A stretch of DNA of 64,000 nt from the NCBI RefSeq assembly GCF_021347895.1, contig NC_067132.1, positions 11,586,995-11,650,994 of the forward strand, in the 5' to 3' direction. How positions within the stretch are numbered: position 1 is the first letter of the stretch; every line of letters begins with the position of its first letter. This DNA is from Acanthochromis polyacanthus (lineage: Eukaryota; Chordata; Actinopteri; Pomacentridae). Below the pieces are notes generated by a model. The model was given only the letters and a program-made list of their open reading frames with translations. It did no database searches and was not told the DNA's origin. Of this stretch, positions 12,269-23,935 are shown piece after piece. The translations under genes were made by a program, and so were the position numbers.

Positions 12269-14869
12269 ATCTTACCTTAGTATCCGAGTGAGACCAGAAA
12301 CAACACATAACTCTTCTCCTGACACATATTGTACACTATTTATGAAAATGCAGCAGCCAACCTGAACAAAACTATCTTCTTAACTCCATATCAGATGACT
12401 TTTTGACCCTCTGCCCCCCTTGACTAATCCACATACCATGTACACAGGCCTTCAACCCCCTGAGCCCCCACCTTTGGAATGCACTTCTCCACCATCTATG
12501 AGCCCCTCAAACTTTAGTGTCGTTTGAAACAAGCCATAGTGTAAGAAGGCCTTCATTTCTGCCACAGCCTGAGAGTCGTGCCGTTCCTTTCCAATGCATT
12601 TTAATTGCTACCTTAAACTGCAGCGGGGCAGTAAAATGATTATTATCACGACTATTATTATGCAGTAATAGTTGGTACTTTTAAGCAGTGAGCTGTTTTT
12701 ATTTACAAAGATAGCAGCCCATGATTTAACAAGTTATCAAGCTACTTTTCACCTATTCTCACCTCATTATAGAGCCCCGCTGCTTCATAAACAAGGTTTT
12801 CAGTACTTAAAGACTGGCTGGAGTGAGATTCTAATCATTTGTTTTTATTTATGAATGAAACTTAGCAGGTACCATCAGGTTGGGTTGTTTAGATCAAGAG
12901 CTAAAAAGGAAAAAAAGGACTTTTATGTTGAAACAGGCACGTTTTCTGCAAAATTAATCCCTTAACGCCTATTTGTCACAAATGCACATCATGCCACTTT
13001 CAATCAGACTGCAGCTGAGGCAGTGTATCCATTACTCCAATGCTGGTTTGTGCATATTCAATACGTACCTCGGAACCTTTTGCAGGCACTGGTTTCTCAT
13101 AGGACGGGTCGGAGTGGAACCTAATTATTATACGTCTGTTCTATGTGTAACAGATAAATTAACAATCTCCACTTATTTTGGCATCAGCTGGAAAGCAAAA
13201 AATGTTTAATTGCAAATAAATTCAGGTTGTCGCAGGGTTAATACTTTACGTTTGTGTGATATTCCACTTGCTTTACCCTCAACAAAATACTGAAGTTGTA
13301 AAATAAAATTACCTGCAAGTTACCTAATGTCTTCACACGGTCTGGTGTTGTTTACATAATTACACTTTCCTTGCTGTAAGACCTGTATGGTGAGTGTGGG
13401 ACCGAGCTTAAAAATGTGTATCTCACGCCAGAAGCGTGAGACTTGGCAACCTTGCTCATAACAAAGATCACAATTGTCATGACACAGGCTCATTCACCCT
13501 CCATCTCTCTCTTAGCCCCTTGTCCTGGTATGCCCTCCCTCCCTCCGTCATTCCGCTGTCCCTGTTGAGCGACTCATGCATGGATACAATGTGCTCCACT
13601 GTGCTCTTTGAAGGCTAGCATTACTGTTCACACGCAATCTGCACCAAACACCGATACGTTTCCCCCTCTCTCCTACTTCTTCCTTGCCTCCTTCTTTCAT
13701 CCCATTTTCATCTTCTGCTAACTCTGTGTATACTTTAAGTAATATTTACCCGTCGCTGTATACCTCATTCACAGTTCTATTCAACAAAAAAAAAGTTAAT
13801 TCCCAGAAATTACGCCCATGTTTTGATTATTTTTGTTCTAAACTGCTAAAACTTTGTTGCGGTGACAGATGTTCTCGGCCACATTTACATTCACTTGCTT
13901 TTGGTTAAAGCTCGGTTTGCAAAACCCGCATCTGTCTGCTATGACAAAGAAAATTGAGCTCTTACATCTTTCTTTGATTACACAGTGCAGGTTTACCGCC
14001 CTCCTGCTCGCCAAGGAATGAGCAAAAACAGTCACTGGTCTCACCACAGTCGCATTATGGAAATGAACCTGATGTTCCTCTAATTATTTCACCACACCGG
14101 AAATCTAAAGGGCATTATGTCACTCAGCTGTTGGGGTAAATGTGTTCATATAAGCGGGTTGATTTATATAAAAATGTGAAAAAAGTGGCACATTAAAGTT
14201 TATTAATTCCTGTATTAAGCACATGCTAAGAAGAATGTATGCAAATTTAGCAGTGTGTAAATGAACAGTATATTCTCTCCCTCCTGTCTTCTGTCTGTCT
14301 CTGATTGTTTCCATGTGGTCGGCCTCAGGAATCTCTCCTGGATATTCAGAGCATGCCACTGCCACAGGAGGAATACGATACCTGACTTTCTCTCCCCGTC
14401 TCCCTCCTGTTTTTACCCTCAGTGACAAAAATATTCCCTTCCTGTCTCTGTTTTTTTTAATCCCTTTGCTTTTTGCATCGCGTCTTTCTACGCACGCGAT
14501 CTGCTCCCCTGAGTAAACTGGCCTTTAGCGTTGTCCTGTCATGTTAAACTGCTGTAAGTACAGCACAGAGCTGCTCCTACAGTAGCTGTTACCACACAGT
14601 GTTTACTGTACATGCGCTACGGTTGGTGTTTGTGCATATGCGTTGAATGCCTTAAGGAATATGTGTGTGCAGCAGCCCTTCAGTGCCATTCAGTGACAGT
14701 ATAGAATGCAAATGAACTCATTTCTGCAGGGTTGGTCTCCCTCACTCATTCTCTCCCACTCTCTCTCTCCGCTCGCTTCGACAGATCGTTTTCATAACCA
14801 CTTTTCTGAGGTCACAGCCTCGTCTGCAGTAGTCACGCAACCCCTCGCCTGCTCAGTCAGCTTTACACG

Positions 14870-14930
<61 letters not shown>

Positions 14931-15973
14931 CACCACGGCAATACTACACTACGCTGCACAAACCCCTGTCTTAAAGAGACAGTGTGCGTCTCTCTCTCTC
15001 AGCAGCCACAACATGTTACAGACTCCGCTTTTAAAGGGTCAGCATGTCTATTTTTGGCTCGCTGTGCTCAAAGCATTCCTCCGCTGCTGGCAACACACAT
15101 GCAACCTGTGGCTGCAGTGTGGAAGTGTAACACCAGTTAAAGCCGATTTTCCGATTAAACCTCTGAGTGTCAACAATTTTATACTTTCTTCAGAACGCAC
15201 ATGGAAATGTGCCACGGTTTTTATGTTTTTATGTGTGCAAAACAGGTGGATTTATCACAGCGGTGATACGCTTGTTCTGGCAACATTTCGCTTCAGGGGA
15301 TTGATTAAGAAACTGTCTTGATGTGGTTAGTGTGTATTTAGGACGCGCTTTCTTCATCTGTACCTCGTAAATCTCAATCGAATCAGTGGCGCCAGCTGTT
15401 AGAGCAGGTGAGAGATAATTTTATTATAATGTATGCACAGATTATTAAAGAGAAGACAGGGCAACTTCTCAGTATCTGATTGTCTTTCTATGCGTCTTAG
15501 ATTTATTTGTGTGTGTCTAACATGGTGATGACCATTCTTCCAGCATCTGGAAAACAGCCTCACATTGTTGTGATCAGCACAAATCCATGTTTGACTCTCT
15601 CTCCCTGTCCTCTTCTCTCTGTCTCGTTGCCTCTCCTAACACCTCCCTATCCTCTCATCACCTTTGTACAACCAGGATAGCCCAAGGAGGAATATACAGT
15701 AAGTGGGGATGACAGGGAACAAGAGGAAGAGACAGTGGGCAGAGAGAAAGTGAGTGCCTGTGATTTTGAATGGGCTTAGGAGGACAGAGAAACAAAGGAA
15801 TCATTCACATTGCACACGGCCTTGTAAAATGCTTTCAAATTCTTACAAAGGTCTGGTTTGTTGGACATCTCTTATATACAGCGTGACGGATGTGTCTGAG
15901 ACCTGATGCCAATATGAAATGACAGGAATGTTGAAAAGACGCACACACAAAGAACCAAAAATAATTTGTTGGA
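12269..15973. other. Non-coding apart from an (AC)n array
   Basis: No conserved coding block seen. Pyrimidine-rich stretches at 13495-13720, 14280-14480 and 15590-15660 give long but meaningless Ser/Pro/Leu-rich frames. Confidence 0.6.
14865..14928 (+). repeat. (AC)n microsatellite
   Basis: About 60 bp of AC repeat with two ACGC variants at the left edge. Confidence 0.97.
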
Positions 15974-16271
15974 ACTTAAAGGGGAATTTCGTTTTTTTTC
16001 AACCTGGGGTCTGTTTTCATATGTCTTTTCATACATGTGAGTGATGGAGAAATGAATTTTTGACATAGCTCCAGTATTTAGCCAGGCAGGCAGCTTCGCG
16101 GCTCAGCCAGAAGCTCAGCTAGCAAAAAGTATGGGGCAACTTGCCCCCCCCCCCACGTCAAAGTCTGCCCTAACATGCTTTTTTCCCCCACACTGACCGG
16201 CTCAGATAGTCTCAACGAGTGTCCCACAACATACTAGAGATGAGAAGTGAACGAAAACCTCCAAATTACTT

Positions 16272-16368
16272 GGCGATCGCTCTTTGTTGTGGTCTGTCGA
16301 TTTCGGAACAAGATTTGCTTTCTAGCGTCCTGAGATTTGGATACAGACCACAACAAATAGCGATCGCC
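16272..16368. repeat. Small inverted repeat with GCGATCGC ends
   Basis: GGCGATCGCTCTTTGTTGTG (16272 on) pairs with CACAACAAATAGCGATCGCC (ending 16368). The arms are about 26 bp around a 45-bp centre. It interrupts the first direct-repeat block at the point where the second block joins fold-back unit B. Confidence 0.75.
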
Positions 16369-16371
16369 CAA

Positions 16372-16880
16372 CACGGTCTCACGGGGATTCGTGAAACTGT
16401 CACGTCAGTTTTTGTTTCAGTTTCGTGCGCACCAACACGATGTCGTCATGTTTTTTGTGCCGCTCACCACGAGCGAAACCCGCTGTGGTAATCACATCTG
16501 AAAGTGGTTTATACCGGTGGATTCATGACGATTTAAGCTGTCCATCGGCGTTTGCGGCCGCCACTGCGGCCGCTGCTGCAACCGGATGTCTGGCGGCTGC
16601 AATGGCTGCTGCGGCGGCAGCCGCAAACGCCGATGGACAGCTTAAATCGTCATGAATCCGCCGAATTTGCATAGGAATTTAAAGAATGTCCGGCGGCCGC
16701 AAACGCCGATGGACAGCTTAGATCGTCATGAATCCGCCGGTATAAACCACTTTCAGATGTGATTACCACAGCGGGTTTCGCTCGTGGTGAGCGGCACGAT
16801 AAACATGACGACATCGTGTTGGTGCGCACGAAACCGAAACAAAAACTGACGTGACAGTTTCACGAATCCCCGTGAGACCG
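16372..16880. repeat. Fold-back unit A, 190-bp inverted arms
   Basis: The left arm at 16372-16562 and right arm at 16692-16880 are near-perfect reverse complements, from CGGTCTCACGGGGATTCGTG inward to the GGCGGCCGC core. Between them lies a GC-rich spacer. It contains a further partial inverted copy (about 16614-16664) of the arm segment with GCCGATGGACAGCTTAAATC. Confidence 0.9.
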
Positions 16881-17132
16881 GGCTGGTCATTTCATACATG
16901 TGAGTGATGGAGAAATGAATTTTCGACATAGCTCCAGTATTTAGCCAGGCAGGCAGCTTCGCAGCTCAGCTAGCGAAAAGTATGGGGCAACTTGCCCCCC
17001 CCCACGTCAAAGTCCGCCCTAACGTGCTTTTTTTCCCCACACTGACCGGCTCAGATAGTCTCAACGAGTGTCCCACAACATACTAGAGATGAGAAGTGAA
17101 CGAAAACCTCCACATTACCTGGCGATCCAGCC

Positions 17133-17308
17133 CGGTCTCACGGGGATTCGTGAAACTGTCACGTCAGTTTTTGTTTCGGTTTCGTGCGCACCAACACGAT
17201 GTCGTCATGTTTTTCGTGCCGCTACGAAAAACATGACGACATCGTGTTGGTGCGCACGAAACCGAAACAAAAACTGACGTGACAGTTTCACGAATCCCCG
17301 TGAGACCG
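17133..17308. repeat. Fold-back unit B, 85-bp hairpin with 6-base loop
   Basis: Arms 17133-17217 and 17224-17308 are near-perfect reverse complements around the loop GCCGCT (17218-17223). The arms are the outer 85 bp of unit A, and the flanks show B lies in the opposite orientation to A (A: ACACGG left and CCGGGCT right; B the reverse). B looks like A with its centre deleted. Confidence 0.9.
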
Positions 17309-17429
17309 TGTTGAAATGACATATGGAAACAGACCCCAGGTTGAAAAAAAAAAAACAGAAGTTCCCCTTTAAGTTTGTCTGTTTAATCCATTAAAAGGTT
17401 ACAGAATTTATTTAGACGGGGGAAAAAAA

Positions 17430-17771
17430 ACAAAAACTCAGAAATATCCTTATTATTTAAGGAAAAAAAGTTTTTTTTTAATGAAGATAACATTAATGAA
17501 TCAGAAATACAGTCTAGACATTGTTAATGTGGTAAATGACTATTCTAGCTGGAAAACGGCAGATTTTTAATGGAATATCTCCATAGGGGTACAGAGGAAC
17601 ATTTCAGCAACCATCACTCCTGTGTTCTAATGCTACATTGTGTTAGCTAATGCTGTTGAAAGGCTAATTAGAAAACCCTTGTGCAATTATGTTAACACAT
17701 GAATAAAAGTGAGTTTGCATGAAAAACATGAAATTGCTGGGATGAGCACATACTTTTGAATGGTTGTGTAT
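17430..17771 (-). mobile_element. Tc1-type short non-autonomous element, copy 1
   Basis: Same family as the copies at 34631 and 53707, in the orientation of the latter. Recognisable parts are CAGTCTAGACATTGTTAATG, TCCATAGGGGTACAGAGGAA and GCACATACTTTTGAATGGTT, the last near the right terminus. The left end is diverged and T-rich. It sits about 60 bp right of the palindrome cluster and is followed at once by an (AT)n array. Confidence 0.75.
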
Positions 17772-17787
17772 ATAAAACAAAAAACAT

Positions 17788-17790
<3 letters not shown>

Positions 17791-17838
<48 letters not shown>

Positions 17839-17847
17839 GTATATATA
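17791..17847 (+). repeat. (AT)n microsatellite
   Basis: 57 bp of alternating AT with two G interruptions at the right end. It directly follows the Tc1-type short element copy 1. Confidence 0.95.
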
Positions 17848-20709
17848 ACGTTTTGTGTTCCCCTGTCTAAACTCAGATGCATTTCGTTGTTCTGCTGCTC
17901 AGCTTTGTTTTCCTCTGGCTCAGACAAACAACAGAAATGATCTAAATTGTCCTTGTGCACGCATGGATCATTTCTTTACTGGGCTGTGGTAGACTTTTAA
18001 TCTATTTTTCTTCTGCTAATTGACCTAGCCAGCTAATGTTAGTTTCAGTAGTTGGTTGAAAAAGCCTCCTCTTGCTGACTTTTTATTGTTTCAAGCTGAC
18101 TAGTTTTATAGCAAAAACCATATAAAGGGATCTATGTGGATAGAACTATGCGGATGGCCTGTAATGTTACAAAAGAGGACAAACAAGCGTGTTTGGCAAA
18201 AGCAACGCTAACTGAGATAATGAGTTTGGCTGCGGCTGTTGAAGTTTAAAATCCCACAAACCCGACAGAGCAGGACAGGTCTGCTAACATTAGCCAACAC
18301 TCCTATATAGTGCATTTGCATCCAAGACATATAGTGGTCAAATATCACATAGTCAATGTGTCAGTCATGACTGCCTGTTTTCAAAAATGTAAGTTGTAAC
18401 CCTACCAAGCACCGTAAAAACATCCACACCACAGAAGTAAATTTGGGTTACTTTACTACGAGTTAGTAGTTTGCAGCTTACATAAGAGCAGACAAACACA
18501 CTATTTAATCCATCCCTTAGAGCTCTTGTATTTTTGGTTTCAGACGAAGCCAAAGAACATCCAAACTACATTATATAAAGGAACTACTCTTACCACAGCC
18601 CCATGGACACCACTTCAGAATTCAGAATCCAAAATCTGCCAGCTCTGCTTCGCCTTGCTAAGCTAGGATTGGGTAAAAAGTTTTAGCTTTGTCTGAAACA
18701 ATGTCCATTTGTTGCATATGTGCATATTCCCAAACTGTTTAAATGCACGGATATGCATGAACACACACCAACCTTGTTGAATTCAAATATTATTACCTGC
18801 ACTCCGGCTGTATAATCAAAGTTGACATTTTGACACTTACTCTACACAGAGTGGACAATAATTCTTTACAAGCTGGAATGAGATTTTCCAGCTCATCAAA
18901 TCTCAGTTTGTGTTTTTTTGTCATGACATCACCAGCAAGGGAGTGGAGGCCACAAAACAGCCTCAATATGGCCTGGAAATTGACGGAGAATTTGGCCAGG
19001 AGAAGTTGCATGAGAAGGAGAAGGACTTGAAGTAGCAGGGAGCGCAGACTTGCCAAGAGAGAAGGCTCAGGCCTGAAGGCTTTTGGCAGGTGTTTTGTCT
19101 CTGCTATCCATCCAGCTGCTGACTAAAAACATGGGAGGCGTTACAATAAAATCTATTAGCTGTACAGACAGGCTGTAATCTCAGTAATCTTCTGCTGTAG
19201 CTGCTTTTGCTAATTTCCGCAGAGTGACAGCATTTTGAAACTACAGTAGCCTTTATCCTGCTTCAAAATGGGACATTATTGTGTCTATGCAGGTCAATAT
19301 ATACAACAGGAGTTTAAAATTTTAGGATTCTAGATTTTAATGCAATTTCACAGCTACTCAGTCATGTCTGAGAGGGATTACTTCAAAGCTCGAGGAGAAA
19401 TTAATCTTCAAAACAGCTGTACAAACAGAGCAGGAATATCACCATAAAGAGCTGTGCATCACATGTTGGGAAACTTGACTGATTAGTAGATAAAGAGATA
19501 AAGAGCTGGATCAGTATTAGTAAAATCTGAATCATAGTTGACCGGCTACCACAGCAGCCCCATCAGCGATCATATGGCCCTGCCAGTTAGGTCAAGCCTG
19601 ACAGCTTTCTACATGAACTTAATAAAATGCTGGTCCACGCTGGATGGACGGATGAATGGAGAATTGGTGCTGTGATGGCACAATGAATTATGCAAGACAG
19701 TTTCTCTACCTTCTGTTTGCAACCCCCGTCGATCTCCCTAAAACTCTGCACTGTGTTAAAGTCCTCCCTGGTGTTAGTATGGCGTGACACGGTGACCTCA
19801 TTCCAAGGGTTTCCCTGCTCAGTAGCTGAAATGTCAGGTTATTTTATGTCATGTCTAATTCACGATCATGGGAAAGTGAGAAGAAGTGCAGAAGTCGGGT
19901 GAGTGATGGTCGGCAAAAACACAGTCTGAAGCCTCAGTTACGAAGATAAAAACAATGTCAAGCGAGTGAGTGAAAGGGAGAGTTGGAGGCAAGGGTGAAA
20001 ACACCGGTAGGCAGCCAGGCTGAGGCTGTCCAGGCCTTTAACCCAAGGTGTGGTGGCACCACAAGAGAGGAAGGATTAAATTGGAGATTAACAAGCTCAG
20101 CAACAGTAAAACAAAGAGACGCACACATGTGAACACGCACACACAAAAACAAAACACAGCTGTCTTGACATTTAGAATATATGACGAAGAAAATGACGAA
20201 TCAAGAAAAAGTTATCTTTTATACACTTTTACAAAAGAGTGTTATTTGTCGGTAAAATTCCAGCAGCTGTGGTCGCCAGGACACTACCGTAAAATCACAG
20301 TGAAACATTTTCTTCATTTACAGTACAGAAATGTGTTCATAATGTTGATTTTACTGTAAAAAAAAAAAAAAAAAGGTTTTAACCTTGAAAGAAATTGTTT
20401 TATTTGAACATTTACATGAAAATACCATTAAAAATAAAGCTTGTGTGATATATTATATTTAACATTTAATATGTGATTTTTTTTAGCAAAAATTCTGGTT
20501 ACAGCTATCATAAAACCATATGTTTGTTATTAATATAAAAGTATATCAATTTGACAGGTACAAACTTTATTATTTACACAAAAATAAAGCAAAAATAGTC
20601 ATGTTATAATTACTACAGAATGTTTCTAATGTCAGCACAGCAATATGTACATTTAACTGTGAAAAATTTTATTCTTGTCGAGAAACAAATGTGAAAATTA
20701 CAGTACTGA

Positions 20710-20791
<82 letters not shown>

Positions 20792-23734
20792 TACAGCATT
20801 TTTCCATTACATAACTGTGCTGGGAAATGCATTTTTTAAGAAAAAAACGTAACAAAAAATAATATTTTCTCCTGATTAACTTATTTACAGTGATTCAGTG
20901 CTATATAAACAGAATCAAACTGTTTTAGAGTTTGACAGTTTTTCACCATAACATTTATGAACATTTTTTACAGTGTATGCAAGAGAAATTTTAAGAAAAA
21001 ATATTTATATTGCTGTTGTATTATTCAAACCTGTCTGATAAACAAAGACTAATATATATCAGGTCAATGTGAATGACAGAAATTCAAATTTTCTGAATTA
21101 TTTTACCATGATCGTCAATAGGAATCATTTTTCAAGGTGATTTTATCCAATGCAGCTGCATCAGAACAAGCAGATGTAGCAAACCAACAACTTATAAAGA
21201 AAAAAGTAGAGCTATCTGTGTGATTGCTCTTTAATGATCCACTGCAGAATCTTCATTATCACTTCAAAATTATCAAAGAAAGACTGCAGTGTTGAGTGTG
21301 AAACATCAGTTTTTCTAGTTAGCTCCCTAAGCTACTGATAACTCTTTTCTTTAAGCCAATATTAAAGAGGATTCTAAATATGAACAGATGGTAAGGGCAG
21401 ATCTGCTAGATCCAACGGCAACATCAGCTCAAGGGAGAAACACTGACTGCCACAAGACAATCGGTATTTGCACCAGTAAGAGAGAGGGAGTGGGTATTTA
21501 TAAAGTGATCACCACATTATCATGCCCGAGACATGTGAGCGGGCGCGGCATCTTCATCCTTAACTCGTTTAGGACATATTGAGGTCATTTTCCCCGGGTT
21601 TACACAACATTGCGTGAGAAGGGAAGGGTATCTGGTGGATCCAATTGCCCTCTGTGAGGGCGGCAGCGCCTCCATGAATGTGGCCTTTGAGTGGCGAGAG
21701 GCCAGTAGTCATGCAGACAGCCTGTACTTACTGTATGTGGGAAATAGGCCTGATGCGACTTCAAACAGCCACAATGATGTTATTATGGTCCCCCCTCCTC
21801 CCAAAAGACTGCTTCTCTCTCTCTCTCCGTCTCCCTCTCCCTCTCTCTCGTCTTTCTGAGAACTTGTTGCTCATGAGTCACAAGGAAGGAGTCTCCACTG
21901 ATCTGTTGTTTACCCTCATATTACTCATGGTAGGACTTGGACGAATCTTTGCTACAATTCCAGTTTAAATAAGATGCTTTTTGTTATCGCTCCCTCTACA
22001 AGAGACGGAAATTGAATTATGATTACCTCCTTTTTTCCCTGTCGAAAATGAAGTTTATTTTCTCTTGGCCAAACTGCTTTTACAGCATTTATTTTATAGA
22101 CCAAAAGAATGTCAAGAACATTTGGTGTAATAAGCATGTGGTTTTCAGGAGAGAGAAAATAAGAAAAAGTCCTTGTTTTTAAGGTAAAACAGGGTAATTT
22201 TGCAGTGCGTAATGGAAAAAGACATGGAAAAAGTTAAAATGACGGCTCCACTACTTCCAAAAGTGATAACCCTACGCTGACTTTGCTCTTAACCCTATAG
22301 GCAAACGAGCATTTCACACTCCTTCATGCTCAACTGGGTTGTCTGTATCTTTAAGCCAAGATTTGCTGCTTTTTCCCTGAAAAATATAAAAAGGCCTCTC
22401 AGCAAACATTTGACAGGCAATAATGTGCAAGAGGTAGCAAAGTTCAACATCATCCCAAGCAAAGTTTTCCCAACATGATGGTACAAAACAGTGAAAAAAA
22501 AATGCATGTGAAAACAGCTTTTCTGAACTTATATCAGACGGATATTGAAGTCCTGGTTTCACGAAATGACGCAGGTGGCAGCTATGGACGACGAGTGGAT
22601 GTGACTCAGCTTTGATTCTGGTGCTATATTTACCCGGGCTTTCAGCGTCGGTGCTGGCTGTCATATCAACATCTTTTCGGTGTCAGAATTTTTTGCTGGG
22701 CCAGGCTAACTTTTGACAGCAAGAAACTGGGTTAGACTTGTGAATGACAATTTCATCACATTTAATTTGTCAAATAACACTGCGAAAAACACTCACTTTG
22801 CCCTGTGAGTTTTCATTTTGGTGAAGCAAATGCAAGCGATGACACTTTTTGACTGTGCCAGATTAACATTGTGACACTATTTCACCACTATTTCCAAAGT
22901 ATATAACATGTGAATATATTGCAAAACAGCTGGAAATTAAAATACCCTGGTTTTCACAGTTAATCTACAAAACACATCACTCAGTTTCCCCATTAATCTT
23001 CCAGTACTCAGACTAATTGTTATCCCACTCTGCATGTCTTAATTTGCAGACAGGGCCAGAGTAAGCACTGAGCTCCATCATAGTTCAAGAAATTCTATGT
23101 TAGAAATCAAATATGATTGCATAATTATGGGAGTGGTGTATGAAAAATAAACATGGGTGGAAGCCACTTCCAGCTCTGTATTTGACAGATGACACTGTAT
23201 GAAAACAAGGATTAGACTGTCAGTGCTCTGACCGGATAAATGTGAGTAAATGTGCGAGTGTGTGCGCATGTGATGCATATTTAAAACATTTGCAATTTGA
23301 TGATGAAAACAAACCCTGGCACATTAGCATGGAGCATTTCCCAGCTCCGCACGCAAACTTAGAGCAGGGGAGGGCGGCAGTGTGTTTGTACATGTGCGCG
23401 GGAGGCTGTGTGTTTTGCTGTGGGTGAAGCCGGCAGCTGTTTAAATTCAGTTTAACAGCGTTCTCTCTGCAACATGCCAATTTAAACGCGATCCTCGGGG
23501 AGAGAAACAGAATCTGACACTTCTCTTCACCATCTCTTTGCCACTTTGTGTCTTTCTCTGCATTTTTCCCCGTTACTGAAAATATTTGCTGCTCCCATGA
23601 CTTTAAATTTGACACCATAATATCTATCATTGTGCGGGACGCAGAATTCTCTTCTCTCGCTGCACAAGCTGTGATGAGCTCATGCACCTGATACGACAAT
23701 CTGACTTGCTCCCTTTGCTGTCTGTCATGTAGCA
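17848..23734. other. Non-coding, possibly old transposon debris at 18.0-19.2 kb
   Basis: Apart from the (AT)n array, nothing is assignable. The stretch 18000-19150 has the mixed composition and broken minus-strand frames of old transposon debris, but neither terminal repeats nor a recognisable protein motif could be shown. Confidence 0.45.
20712..20788 (+). repeat. (AT)n microsatellite
   Basis: 77 bp of uninterrupted AT alternation, in a stretch (20.3-21.1 kb) that is AT-rich throughout. Confidence 0.97.
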
Positions 23735-23935
23735 TCTATAAGAGGTTGCGTCATCACGCCTGATGAATAAGTCATTAGATCAGCGCTGTGCTGGTCCCTG
23801 AAAGGTCCAGAGGCTCGTTGCCTGTGGCTCCGTTTCTAATAAGGTCACAAACACAAAGGAGCCACCGCGACAGAAAACAGCTCGGCCAAATGGTCGATTA
23901 GGATAATGAAATTATGCTACAATGTGGAGCATATA
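23735..23935. promoter_or_regulatory. Candidate conserved non-coding element
   Basis: Sequence of even composition with several homeodomain-type ATTA/TAAT cores (TCATTAGATC, CGATTAGGATAATGAAATTA) and no repeat features, between AT-rich low-complexity stretches. This is only a compositional impression. Confidence 0.25.

Larger units (their letters stand above)
15974..17374. mobile_element. Composite palindromic transposon with nested fold-back units
   Basis: The outer ends are inverted repeats of over 50 bp: ACTTAAAGGGGAA followed by CAACCTGGGGTCTGTTT at 15974-16025, and the reverse complement at 17318-17374. Inside, a 240-250 bp block is repeated directly (16028-16278 and 16891-17127). Each copy is followed by a large fold-back unit sharing CGGTCTCACGGGGATTCGTG ends. 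No open frame looks like a transposase, so the whole is probably a non-autonomous element that has grown by duplication or nested insertion. Confidence 0.75.

Noticed and set aside
16425..16655. Ala-rich open frame in the palindrome cluster
   Set aside because: It comes from the GCC/GCG-rich centre of fold-back unit A. No known protein match, and it lies wholly within a palindrome.
18793..19056. Leu-rich minus-strand frame with MTKKHKLRFDELENL
   Set aside because: No domain recognised and no splice context. May be transposon debris, but this could not be shown.
23220..23735. 171-residue minus-strand open frame
   Set aside because: Composition is random-like, with no family motif. Long frames of this size are expected by chance in 64 kb.
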